The notes beneath the pieces were generated by a model, which had not been told where the DNA came from, ran no database searches, and was given only the letters and a program-made list of their open reading frames with translations. Below are positions 38,088-45,368 of a DNA stretch of 64,000 nt, in pieces. The stretch is from Brooklawnia cerclae (GTDB lineage Bacteria > Actinomycetota > Actinomycetes > Propionibacteriales > Propionibacteriaceae). The stretch covers positions 2,046,001 through 2,110,000 of the forward strand of contig NZ_JAAMOZ010000001.1 of assembly GCF_011758645.1 (NCBI RefSeq), in the 5' to 3' direction. Position 1 is the first letter of the stretch. Every line of letters starts with the position of its first letter. The position numbers were made by a program, and so were the translations under genes.

Positions 38088-38555
38088 TCACAGGTTGTCA
38101 GGCGGGTCGGACATTTCACCGAGCTTCGGCCGCCGACGGCGCTGTGCCGCTGTCGGAAGCTCGATCACCTCGCCCGCGTCCGGGCCGCTCAGGCTCTTCT
38201 CTCCCGGCTCGTCTGTGCCAGCACTGCTCCCACCCTCTCGCATCCTTCGATCCACCTCGCGCAGCAGATCTTCGTTCGACAACCTGGACAGGTACGGCGC
38301 CGCCGGCGGATCGTCCCCGACGTCTTCTGGAGCGACGATCCCCGCCGCCATGAGAGCTTCGAGCACCGGCTGCCTATACCCCTTGGCGAACGCCGCCACC
38401 GACGCGGGGTCAGGTGTTGACCCTTTGAACCACCGGCTGACGCTGCCTTGATTGAGCCCGGTACGGCGTGCGATCTCGGAGTTGATGTCCGATGTAGTTG
38501 CGCGGACGTAGGCGGGCCATCCCATGGCTCTTATGTTCTCGCTACTTGCGTTCAC
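38088..38555 (-). CDS. phage immunity repressor (XRE-type HTH)
   Basis: This 155-aa protein has an N-terminal helix-turn-helix (SEIARRTGLNQGSVSRWFKG, residues 26-45) and a flexible charged C-terminus. There is no LexA-like protease domain, which agrees with the adjacent ImmA peptidase. It is divergent from the Cro-like gene. A GTG at 38555 is used; an ATG at 38525 would also keep the DNA-binding part. Confidence 0.8.
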   Translation of the reverse strand: MNASSENIRAMGWPAYVRATTSDINSEIARRTGLNQGSVSRWFKGSTPDPASVAAFAKGYRQPVLEALMAAGIVAPEDVGDDPPAAPYLSRLSNEDLLREVDRRMREGGSSAGTDEPGEKSLSGPDAGEVIELPTAAQRRRRPKLGEMSDPPDNL

Positions 38556-38632
38556 GCATCAATCCTTAGGCACTACTGAGTTTCGCGCAAGCACCCTAGC
38601 CACGAGTTACACCGATGTCGTTTCGCTTGTGT

Positions 38633-38711
38633 ATGCGCATAGGCCGTGGTCGAGCGTTATCGAATCGTTATCTCTTGCGTCTTGCACATGCGCATAGGCC
38701 ACGCGCATAAT
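38633..38711 (+). promoter_or_regulatory. genetic-switch region: rightward early promoter and operator repeats
   Basis: TTGCAC (38682-38687) and CATAAT (38706-38711) with an 18-bp spacer form a good promoter. The ATG at 38718 follows six bases later, so the mRNA is probably leaderless. The 13-bp sequence ATGCGCATAGGCC occurs at 38633-38645 and 38688-38700, 55 bp apart. The second copy lies between -35 and -10. Its core ATGCGCAT is a palindrome, and a partial third copy is at 38703. These are the likely binding sites of the repressor and Cro-like protein. Confidence 0.7.
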
Positions 38712-38717
38712 TGAGAC

Positions 38718-38948
38718 ATGAGCAAGCCGAACATCCGCATCAGGCAGGACCGAGTGGCCCTCCTGCGACAGATGCGCGAGCTCGACACGGACTACGCGCT
38801 GGCGAAGGCCATGGGCATGAGCCAGGGCAACGTGTCGCGCACCCTCCGCAACAAGCAGAGCCCGGGCCCCAGATTCATCGCGGGCATCTGCGTAGCCCTC
38901 GGGGCAACCCAAAACGATCTCTTCGAGGTCGTCGACAACGCGGCCTAG
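38718..38948 (+). CDS. Cro-like XRE-family DNA-binding protein
   Basis: This 76-aa protein has one helix-turn-helix (YALAKAMGMSQGNVSRTLRN, about residues 26-45) and little else. It lies divergent from the repressor at the start of the rightward early operon, the position of Cro. A leaderless start is inferred from the promoter just upstream. Confidence 0.8.
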   Translation: MSKPNIRIRQDRVALLRQMRELDTDYALAKAMGMSQGNVSRTLRNKQSPGPRFIAGICVALGATQNDLFEVVDNAA

Positions 38949-39239
38949 CCGCCCGACTTAGCCGCCCTCACGCGGGCGCAGCGCATGACAACTCCACACA
39001 GCTGACCGATGAAGATATGCCGCCCACACCACTCGTCCTCGGGTGGGCAGGCAATCACGCGAGGGAGCGACCCAGGACGGGGACCGGCCTTCGCAGGGAA
39101 CGGAATCGGGCAGCGGTCAATGGTCGCCGGGTCGATCCCCGGTTGGAACCATCCACAACTTTGTGGCCGCCACTGAAAGGCTCACTGCCCGTTCGAGTCG
39201 GGCTGGCGGACGACACAAGCCACAGTGAAAGGACCCCCG
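38949..39239 (+). other. gene-free leader with a tRNA T-arm-like hairpin
   Basis: No convincing gene lies in these 291 bases. A hairpin GCCCG-TTCGAGT-CGGGC (39187-39203) is an exact tRNA T arm with a canonical 7-nt loop, and CCACA/TGTGG upstream can pair. No matching acceptor strand is found, so this is a fragment or a tRNA-mimicking leader. Confidence 0.4.
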
Positions 39240-39509
39240 ATGAGCACAACCCCGACCACCACCACGGCCACCAGCATCACCCTGATGATCTCGATGCGCG
39301 CCCCCGACGGCGCGCCCGAGGGCATCACCGACGTTATCTGGAGCGCCAACGCCACCACAACCAGCAGCGAGAGGTGGTGCACCGCGTTCGCCGGCGATCG
39401 CATCCTCCACCAGTGGTGCCTCGACGAGGTCCCCGAGTGGGTGCCCGAGCCCGACACCGACACGGCGATCGACGTCACGTCGGCCCTCTGCCTGGACGCC
39501 CGGCGATGA
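39240..39509 (+). CDS. phage protein of unknown function
   Basis: This 89-aa protein has a Thr-rich N-terminus followed by a compact part with GITDVIWSANATTTSSERWC and an acidic C-terminus. An AAAGGAC ribosome site precedes the ATG. No family is recognised. It is an early gene, so host takeover or defence inhibition are possible roles. Confidence 0.55.
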   Translation: MSTTPTTTTATSITLMISMRAPDGAPEGITDVIWSANATTTSSERWCTAFAGDRILHQWCLDEVPEWVPEPDTDTAIDVTSALCLDARR

Positions 39510-39793
39510 GCATGACGCCCGGCTACGGGCACTGAACTTTCGCGGCCTGGCAGGGCTAGGCAAGGCGTGGCACGGCAGGGCACGGCAGGGCAAGGCATGG
39601 CATGGAAGGTCGCCAGAGCGGCACACTCCGGGGTTCGGGTCCCCGGCTGGCACTGTCCTGGGCATGGCACGCCAGGGCTGGCCCCGGCAGCGGCTCGGCT
39701 GGCCGCCGCAGGGCGAGGCAAGGCAAGGCAAGGAACCAAACGAAGGCCCGGCGCTCGCAACGCCGGGCCTTCACATTGTCGAAAGGAAACCCC
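39510..39793 (+). other. gene-free region with GGCA-type low complexity and a strong hairpin
   Basis: About 60 bases from 39548 consist of GGCAx units in tandem (GGCACGGCAGGGCACGGCAG and similar), and again near 39715-39735. A tRNA T-arm-like hairpin CGGGG-TTCGGGT-CCCCG is at 39629-39645, preceded by a D-arm-like GCCAGAGCGGC. A perfect 12-bp stem follows: GAAGGCCCGGCG (39742-39753) with its complement at 39761-39772. It lies just before the next ribosome site and may be a terminator or attenuator. Confidence 0.6.
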
Positions 39794-40369
39794 ATGAAGA
39801 AGTTCGTCCTCACGATCAACGGTACGGCCCCCCTCCTTCATCACAACAGCAGACTCGCTGACAAGCTCGACCCCATCACCCGCGCGAAGGCTGTCGTGTC
39901 CGGGAAACGGAAGAAGACCGACGAAGACGACCTCGAGCTGTCCCGGCTCGAATGGCTCGGCGGACTCTACTTCGACAGCGAGGTTGGACCCTATCTGCCC
40001 GGCGACAACGTCTTCAAGGCGTTGGTCGAGGCAGCCCGTAAGTCCAAGCAAGGCAAGCAAGTCGAGCAGGGGTTGTTCGTCACCACCGACGTGAACCCGC
40101 TCGCCTACCACGGGCCGCGTGACACCGATTCCCTGTGGGCCGACGAGAACTTCGTCTTCCGTAGGACCGTCAAGCAGCAGATGAGCCGAATCACCAGGAC
40201 GCGTCCGATCTTCCGGGAGTGGGCGACTGAGGTTGAGGGGGCTTATGACCCGGCGATCCTCGACTTGCGAGACGTGGCCGCATTCGCTGAGACCGCCGGC
40301 GCATACATCGGTGTCGGTGACTGGCGTCCGCGTTACGGACGCTTCGTCGCGACCGTGAGGGAGGCGTGA
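39794..40369 (+). CDS. conserved phage protein, possible RAMP-like fold
   Basis: This 191-aa protein belongs to a type common in actinophages, with TINGTAPLLHHNSRLADKLD at the start, GPYLPGDNVFKALVEAARK in the middle and IGVGDWRPRYGRF at the end. The plan of strand, Pro-Gly helix start and C-terminal glycine-rich loop resembles the RRM-based RAMP fold of Cas5/Cas7. This is inferred from pattern only. A GAAAGGAAA ribosome site fixes the start. Function is unknown; RNA or DNA binding is plausible. Confidence 0.6.
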   Translation: MKKFVLTINGTAPLLHHNSRLADKLDPITRAKAVVSGKRKKTDEDDLELSRLEWLGGLYFDSEVGPYLPGDNVFKALVEAARKSKQGKQVEQGLFVTTDVNPLAYHGPRDTDSLWADENFVFRRTVKQQMSRITRTRPIFREWATEVEGAYDPAILDLRDVAAFAETAGAYIGVGDWRPRYGRFVATVREA

Positions 40370-40371
40370 GC

Positions 40372-40989
40372 ATGCCCCCATTCGAGCCCCTCGGCGAGTT
40401 CTCGCGCCGCAATCTCGCTCTCGGCGTCCTGCGCGGGCACGCGACCGGCGATGTGGTCGGCTACGACGAGTTCGGAGACGCTCTCGACCTGCATCCAGAT
40501 GTCAACCGCAAAGTCATTCAGGACGCCGTCCGAGCAGCCGGTACCGAGTTCTTGGATGTGGACAGGCAGGCGCTGGAGGCCGTGCCGAACGTCGGCTACC
40601 GCATTGTCCCAGCGAGCGAGCACGTGCGGCTTGCGCGTGGCTTGCAGCGCCAATCGTCACGCGCGCTGGTTCGCGGGCACACAGTCGTTGCGAAGGTCGA
40701 CTACAACGCGCTGAGCCCGGAGGTCCGCGCGCTCACCGAAGCCACCGCGCGGGCGTTCGCCGCGCAGATCGAGTTCAACCGCCGCATGGACGTGCGGCAA
40801 CAGCGCCTCGAAGAGGCCGTGGCAACGGTCGCCACCAAGCAAGAGCGATCGGACGACGAAGTTGCCGAGCTGCGCGAGCGGCTCGCGCGACTGGAGGCAT
40901 CCATCGCGGGAGAACAGGAGCATAGCAATGACACTCATCCCATTCGACTACAGCGGCCAGCAGGTCCGCGTCATCAATCTCCACGGTGA
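40372..40989 (+). CDS. phage protein with winged-helix-like N-terminus and coiled coil
   Basis: This 205-aa protein has an N-terminal part (residues 1-85) that looks like a small nucleic-acid-binding domain, then a long helical coiled coil (about 115-185). A GAGGGAGG site supports the ATG at 40372 over the GTG at 40366. Its end overlaps the antirepressor gene by 62 bases in another frame. No known family. Confidence 0.55.
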   Translation: MPPFEPLGEFSRRNLALGVLRGHATGDVVGYDEFGDALDLHPDVNRKVIQDAVRAAGTEFLDVDRQALEAVPNVGYRIVPASEHVRLARGLQRQSSRALVRGHTVVAKVDYNALSPEVRALTEATARAFAAQIEFNRRMDVRQQRLEEAVATVATKQERSDDEVAELRERLARLEASIAGEQEHSNDTHPIRLQRPAGPRHQSPR

Positions 40990-41752
40990 GCCCTGGTTCG
41001 TCGCCAAGGACGTGTGCGAGATCCTTGACATCCGCACCGATACGTTGCGGTACATCCTCGACTCTGACGAGGTGCGAAGCATCAACCCCAACAGTATTGG
41101 GGTTGCTCAGACGGGCGGCAAGGACCCGCTCATTGTGTCCGAGCCTGGCGCATACAGTCTCATTGCTCGCAGCCGCAAGCCAGAGGCCAAGCCGTTCAAG
41201 CGCTGGGTCAACCACGAGGTGCTCCCCTCGATCCGCCGGACCGGCTCATACGGCACGCCCGCGCTGTCCGAGGACGAGATCGTGCACCAGGCGCTCGCGA
41301 TCACAGCCAAGCGGGTCGAGGCCTTGACCGCCACCGTCGAGCACCAGGAACGGCGTCTGCGCCTCGTCGAGCCGAAGGCCGCCGCGTTCGACCGGTGGCT
41401 GTCGTCGAACGTCAACTACGCGGTCGACCGGGTCGCGAAAGCGCTCCGGGCCGCAGGTGCTATCACCGGCCGCAATCGCCTGCTCGACCACATGGGCACG
41501 CGGAAGAAGGACGGCGGGCTGGAGTGGATCTTCCGCGACGCCCGTGGGCAGTGGACGCCGTTCCAGGCGCAGGTCGAGTGTGGACGCCTCGCCGTGAAGT
41601 TCGGCAGCTACGAGGACTCGAAGACCGGCGAGCAGGTAGGCACCACGACCGTGCGCATCACCCCGAAGGGAGCGGCGAGGCTCGCCGCCGTCTACAACGT
41701 CTCGCCCGAAACCATCGCCGACGAGCTCGAAAGGGACGCCGATGCTGCCTGA
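40928..41752 (+). CDS. phage antirepressor (Bro-N plus KilA-C)
   Basis: This 274-aa protein has an N-terminal Bro-N domain (VINLHGEPWFVAKDVCEIL) and a C-terminal KilA-C-type domain with LLDHMGTRKKDGGLEWIF and TTVRITPKGAARLA. Such proteins disable the repressor or bind DNA during lytic growth. The ATG at 40928 follows a GGGAGAACAGGAG leader. It supplies a second input to the lysogeny decision besides ImmA. Confidence 0.88.
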   Translation: MTLIPFDYSGQQVRVINLHGEPWFVAKDVCEILDIRTDTLRYILDSDEVRSINPNSIGVAQTGGKDPLIVSEPGAYSLIARSRKPEAKPFKRWVNHEVLPSIRRTGSYGTPALSEDEIVHQALAITAKRVEALTATVEHQERRLRLVEPKAAAFDRWLSSNVNYAVDRVAKALRAAGAITGRNRLLDHMGTRKKDGGLEWIFRDARGQWTPFQAQVECGRLAVKFGSYEDSKTGEQVGTTTVRITPKGAARLAAVYNVSPETIADELERDADAA

Positions 41753-41993
41753 ACGCCTGGACCTGACCGGATTCGCCGAGATCCCCGGCGATCCCGCCTA
41801 CCGCATCCACCCCGACGGCAGGGTGGCCAGCCTCAAGAAGACGCTTCCCGCAGTGCTCACCGAGCGCAGGGCGTCCAATCCGAGACTGTCCACCGTCCGC
41901 CTCGGCGGCGTCGACGTGCGAGTCCGCGACCTGCTCGTCGCCGTCTTCGGGACCGCCCACGACTACTACGAACGGATCGAGGACTGGTCATGA
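41742..41993 (+). CDS. small phage protein with NUMOD4-like segment
   Basis: This 83-aa protein contains EIPGDPAYRIHPDGRVASLKK, similar to NUMOD4 motifs found in homing-type HNH nucleases. No nuclease domain follows, so it may be a stand-alone DNA-binding module. It overlaps the antirepressor gene and the next gene. Confidence 0.55.
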   Translation: MLPERLDLTGFAEIPGDPAYRIHPDGRVASLKKTLPAVLTERRASNPRLSTVRLGGVDVRVRDLLVAVFGTAHDYYERIEDWS

Positions 41994-42091
41994 CCCCCCT
42001 CGAACGCCTGATCTACGACCTCGGCTGGCACCTCCAGCACTGGGCCAGCCTGCACGTCGAACGGCGCAAGCGGGCGCGAGGGAGGGCCTGA
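41990..42091 (+). CDS. tiny phage protein (33 aa)
   Basis: An ATG that overlaps the previous stop (ATGA) opens a 33-codon frame starting MTPLERLIYDLGWHLQHWA and ending in basic residues. Its stop overlaps the next ATG (TGATG). The perfect coupling on both sides supports real translation. Function is unknown. Confidence 0.5.
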   Translation: MTPLERLIYDLGWHLQHWASLHVERRKRARGRA

Positions 42092-42318
42092 TGCCAACCG
42101 CACCCGACCTGGAGTCAATCGGCCCCTGGTACCGGGCGGCGCAGGCCGCCCCGATGGTCGGCACGAGCCCCCGGGATTTCTGGAAGCTGTGCGCCACCGG
42201 ACAGATCGCCTGCATGCCCGTCATGTGCCGCGACGGCCGGACGGTCCACCACTACAAGGTATCCGCCCAAGCCATCCGCGCCTACCTCGCCAAGCACACC
42301 CAGCCCGTACGCAACTGA
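42091..42318 (+). CDS. small helix-turn-helix protein (excisionase-like)
   Basis: This 75-aa protein has a winged-helix/MerR-type pattern (MVGTSPRDFWKLCATGQIACM) with the recognition part HHYKVSAQAIRAYLAKH. Such small proteins often serve as excisionase or regulatory factors, so it is the best candidate for the directionality factor here. Confidence 0.55.
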   Translation: MPTAPDLESIGPWYRAAQAAPMVGTSPRDFWKLCATGQIACMPVMCRDGRTVHHYKVSAQAIRAYLAKHTQPVRN

Positions 42319-42337
42319 CCCGCAAAGGACCCTCACC

Positions 42338-42493
42338 ATGACCATCACGACCACTACCGACGACACCGACCCCGCAGTCGAGGACACCTACACACCCCGC
42401 CGCGCCGTCAGCCCCGACGTGCAGTTCTGGAACGACATGCTCGGCAGCCTGCACGCCCCCGCCCGCCGGGCGCTCACCGAGGACAACCGGTGA
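42338..42493 (+). CDS. small phage protein (51 aa)
   Basis: A 51-codon frame starts after an AAAGGA ribosome site and ends with GTGA overlapping the next gene. The N-terminus is rich in Thr and Asp, and the C-terminus (SPDVQFWNDMLGSLHAPARR) looks helical. Unknown function. Confidence 0.45.
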   Translation: MTITTTTDDTDPAVEDTYTPRRAVSPDVQFWNDMLGSLHAPARRALTEDNR

Positions 42494-42732
42494 GCTACAC
42501 CGCAGAGGACCGGGCCTTCGATGCCCAGTGGGAGGACCTGACCGACCGGGCACGCGGCGCCGAGCAAGAGGAGGCCCGGCTCGACGAGATCGCGGCCATG
42601 CACCGCCAGACGTGCCTGGTCTGCCACGGCACCGGGCACGTCCTCGTCGAGATCGGCGACGGCGGCATGTGGTACGACCCGTGCCCCGTGCTGGAGGACG
42701 AGGCGATCGCGAGCAGCAGGAGGCGGAGGTGA
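42490..42732 (+). CDS. small zinc-ribbon-like phage protein
   Basis: This 80-aa protein has a helical first half and a CLVCHGTGHV motif plus a later Cys (CPVL), which could bind zinc. It is translationally coupled to the RecE-like gene that follows, so it may belong to the recombination set. Confidence 0.5.
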   Translation: MSYTAEDRAFDAQWEDLTDRARGAEQEEARLDEIAAMHRQTCLVCHGTGHVLVEIGDGGMWYDPCPVLEDEAIASSRRRR

Positions 42733-43607
42733 GCACCCTCATCGACGCGCCGGGCGTCTACGACGGCCTGGACGAGGAGGTCTACCACGCCGATCCGGTG
42801 CCGTCCGGCTCTCTGTCGTGCACGTGGGCCAAGCAGATCGTCAAGCCCGGCGGCCCGGCGAAGTGGAAGTGGGACTGCGAGCACCCCCGCCCGCCAAAGA
42901 AGGAGTTCGACCTCGGGCACGCCGCTCACAAGCTCGTCCTGGGCGTCGGCGCGCCTCTCACCGTGATCCCCTACGACGAGTGGCGCACCAAGGAGGTGAA
43001 GGCGGAGGTCGCCGAAGCTCGCGCGCGCGGAGAGATCCCCCTCAAGCCCGCCGAGTACGAGCAGGTGCAGCGGATGGCCGAGCAGATCGCCGCGCACCAG
43101 CTGGCCATGAGCCTGCTCGACGGAGCGCGGCATGAGGTGTCGGCGTTCCGTGTGGACGAGCAGACCGGGGTGTGGCTCCGGTGCCGGTGGGACTCGATCA
43201 AGGCGGACGGGATCGCCGACTACAAGACCGCCGTCTCCGCCGACCCGGCAGAGTTCGCCCGGCAGGCCGTCAAGCTCGGCTACCACCAGCAGGACGCGTG
43301 GTACTGCGACATGGCGCGCGCCCACGGCGTCACCGATGGGCCTTTCCGGTTCATCGTCCAGGAGAAGGCGGCTCCGTACCTGGTGTCCGTGATCGAGCTC
43401 GACGAGGACACCGAGCGGCTCGGCAGGCGCATGAATCGCCAAGCCATCGACACCTACGCCAACTGCCGGGCCACCGACCAGTGGCCCGGCTATCCGCCGG
43501 TCGTGAACATCGTCTCCGCTCCGCCATGGGCCTTCGAGACTCCCGACACGCTCGACCCCGACACCGAACAAGAACTCCTTGACCTTTTGGAGGGACCCCA
43601 GTCATGA
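42729..43607 (+). CDS. RecE-like PD-(D/E)XK exonuclease
   Basis: This 292-aa protein matches phage exodeoxyribonuclease VIII-like (DUF3799/PDDEXK) enzymes. The start VYHADPVPSGSLSCTWAKQI and the block DLGHAAHKLVLG are typical. WDSIKADGIADYKTA carries the metal-binding Asp and the catalytic D-x-K. It chews one strand of duplex DNA so that RecT can anneal the other. Its stop overlaps the recT start. Confidence 0.85.
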   Translation: MSTLIDAPGVYDGLDEEVYHADPVPSGSLSCTWAKQIVKPGGPAKWKWDCEHPRPPKKEFDLGHAAHKLVLGVGAPLTVIPYDEWRTKEVKAEVAEARARGEIPLKPAEYEQVQRMAEQIAAHQLAMSLLDGARHEVSAFRVDEQTGVWLRCRWDSIKADGIADYKTAVSADPAEFARQAVKLGYHQQDAWYCDMARAHGVTDGPFRFIVQEKAAPYLVSVIELDEDTERLGRRMNRQAIDTYANCRATDQWPGYPPVVNIVSAPPWAFETPDTLDPDTEQELLDLLEGPQS

Positions 43608-44422
43608 CCACCGCAACCAATCTTCCGGCACAGCAGCACGGCCGCCCGAAGCCGCCGTCCGTCGCCTCGACGATCGTCGCCAACAAGCAGCTGATCGCCG
43701 AAGCCCTGCCGCGCGGGCTCGACCCCGACCGATTCACCCGGCTCGCCCTCACCACACTCCGCAAGACTCCGAAGCTCCAGGACTGCGACCCGCAGTCCTT
43801 TATCGGCTCACTGCTCACCGCATCGGCACTCGGACTGGAGCCCGACGTGCTCGGCGAATGCTACCTCGTCCCCTACAAGCGGGAATGCACTCTCATCGTC
43901 GGCTACCAGGGCCTCGCAAAGCTGTTCTGGCAGTCGCCAATGGCCGCACAACTCGAATCCGGGTACGTGTGCGAGCGTGACGAGTTCGAGTTCGCCAAGG
44001 GCACCAGCCCCTACCTGCGGCACACCCCGGCGCTGGGCGAGGATCGCGGCAAGCTGATCGCCTACTACGCCATCGTCGGGCTGAAGAGCGGGGCGACATG
44101 GTTCGAGGTCTTCACCCCCGCCCAGATCGCGGCACTGCGCGCAACCAGCCGGAAGAGTGACATACGCGACCCGGAACACTGGATGGAACGCAAGACCGCC
44201 CTCAAGCAGGTCCTCAAGATGGCTCCGAAATCCACCAGGCTCGCCCAGACCTACACGCTGGACGAGAAGCCCGCCACGATCACACAGGCGGTGCAGGTCG
44301 CCCACGATGAGCCGCTGGACGACGGCGAGCGCATCGACGAGCAGACCGGTGAGGTCTTCGACGGCGAACTGATCGACGACGAGCCCGCCGACGGTGCCAT
44401 GTTCGCCCAGGAGCCCCGATGA
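43604..44422 (+). CDS. recT: RecT-family single-strand annealing protein
   Basis: This 272-aa protein has the RecT core (QSFIGSLLTASALGLEPDVLG; YQGLAKLFW; EHWMERKTALKQVLK) and an acidic, variable C-terminus. It anneals complementary single strands and promotes strand invasion in phage recombination. It is coupled by ATGA overlaps to the exonuclease before and the DnaQ-like gene after. Confidence 0.93.
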   Translation: MTTATNLPAQQHGRPKPPSVASTIVANKQLIAEALPRGLDPDRFTRLALTTLRKTPKLQDCDPQSFIGSLLTASALGLEPDVLGECYLVPYKRECTLIVGYQGLAKLFWQSPMAAQLESGYVCERDEFEFAKGTSPYLRHTPALGEDRGKLIAYYAIVGLKSGATWFEVFTPAQIAALRATSRKSDIRDPEHWMERKTALKQVLKMAPKSTRLAQTYTLDEKPATITQAVQVAHDEPLDDGERIDEQTGEVFDGELIDDEPADGAMFAQEPR

Positions 44423-45165
44423 CCTGGCACGGCTGGCGCGACTCCCAGATCATCGGCTTCGATACCGAGACCGACGGCGCCGACCCCGAGTCAGCGCGCA
44501 TCATCACCGCGACCGTCGGCACGACCCAGTCGGCCGTCTGGGACCCGACGAGTTGGCTCGTCAAGCCGGAACGCCCGATCCCCGAGGCGGCGACAGCGGT
44601 GCATGGCATCACCACCGAGCATGCCAAGGAGAAGGGCCGCTGGCGTCCGGAGGCCGTCGCGGAGATCGCCGGGCACCTGAACGCGGCATGGCTCGCCGGA
44701 GCCGTGGTAGTGGCCTACAACGCGTCCTTCGACATGACCGTACTGGACCGCGAGCTTCGGCGTCTCAGTCTCGACCCGCTCGTGGTCGGGGGCATGGTGA
44801 TCGACCCGTTCATCATCGACAAGGCCATCGACCGGTACCGGCGCGGCTCCCGCAAGCTCGCCGACGTGTGCCGACACTACGACATCCTGCTGACCAGCGC
44901 GCACGACGCGGGAGCCGACGCACTCGCAGCCGCACGGCTCGCATGGAAGCTCGCACCGAACCTTCCGGTCGTCGCCGGCGACCCTGCCGCGTCCGCCCGG
45001 CTCGCCATGGCCCAGCAGGAGGAATGGCACCGCGAGCAGAAGCTCGGGCTCGCCGACTTCCGGCGCAAGAAAGGTGACCCCGAGACTGCCGCGAAGATCG
45101 AGGCCGAAGCCGAGTCCGGCTGGCCTCTGCACGTGTGGATCGGACAGGAAGGGATGGTGGCATGA
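44419..45165 (+). CDS. DnaQ-like 3'-5' exonuclease
   Basis: This 248-aa DEDD-family nuclease has Exo I at GFDTETDG (Asp15, Glu17), Exo II at AYNASFDMTVL and Exo III at SAHDAGADALAA. The C-terminal third is extra and helical. It may proofread, trim recombination ends, or degrade host nucleic acid. Confidence 0.88.
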   Translation: MTWHGWRDSQIIGFDTETDGADPESARIITATVGTTQSAVWDPTSWLVKPERPIPEAATAVHGITTEHAKEKGRWRPEAVAEIAGHLNAAWLAGAVVVAYNASFDMTVLDRELRRLSLDPLVVGGMVIDPFIIDKAIDRYRRGSRKLADVCRHYDILLTSAHDAGADALAAARLAWKLAPNLPVVAGDPAASARLAMAQQEEWHREQKLGLADFRRKKGDPETAAKIEAEAESGWPLHVWIGQEGMVA

Positions 45166-45368
45166 CCCGCCTGCCCCTCCGCCCCAGCGACCGCCCCACG
45201 CCACCCCCGGCGTGGGGCGCACTGTTCCCGGGCCTGGCGGTCCTCGCCGTGGCCTCTGCCGTCCTGGGCCTGCACGGCCTCACCGTGGCCGCGTGTGTGG
45301 CTCTCATCCTCGCTGCCAGCCTGCACGGGCTGGCGACTGATCCCCGAACCGAAAGGACCCCGAAGTGA
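45162..45368 (+). CDS. small phage membrane protein
   Basis: This 68-aa protein has two hydrophobic helices (about 18-36 and 39-57) and charged ends. It overlaps its neighbours on both sides by four bases. Unknown function. Confidence 0.5.
   Translation: MTRLPLRPSDRPTPPPAWGALFPGLAVLAVASAVLGLHGLTVAACVALILAASLHGLATDPRTERTPK

Noticed and set aside
39605-39655. Functional phage tRNA around the T-arm-like hairpin
   Set aside because: There is no anticodon arm and no acceptor strand complementary to the bases after the T arm.
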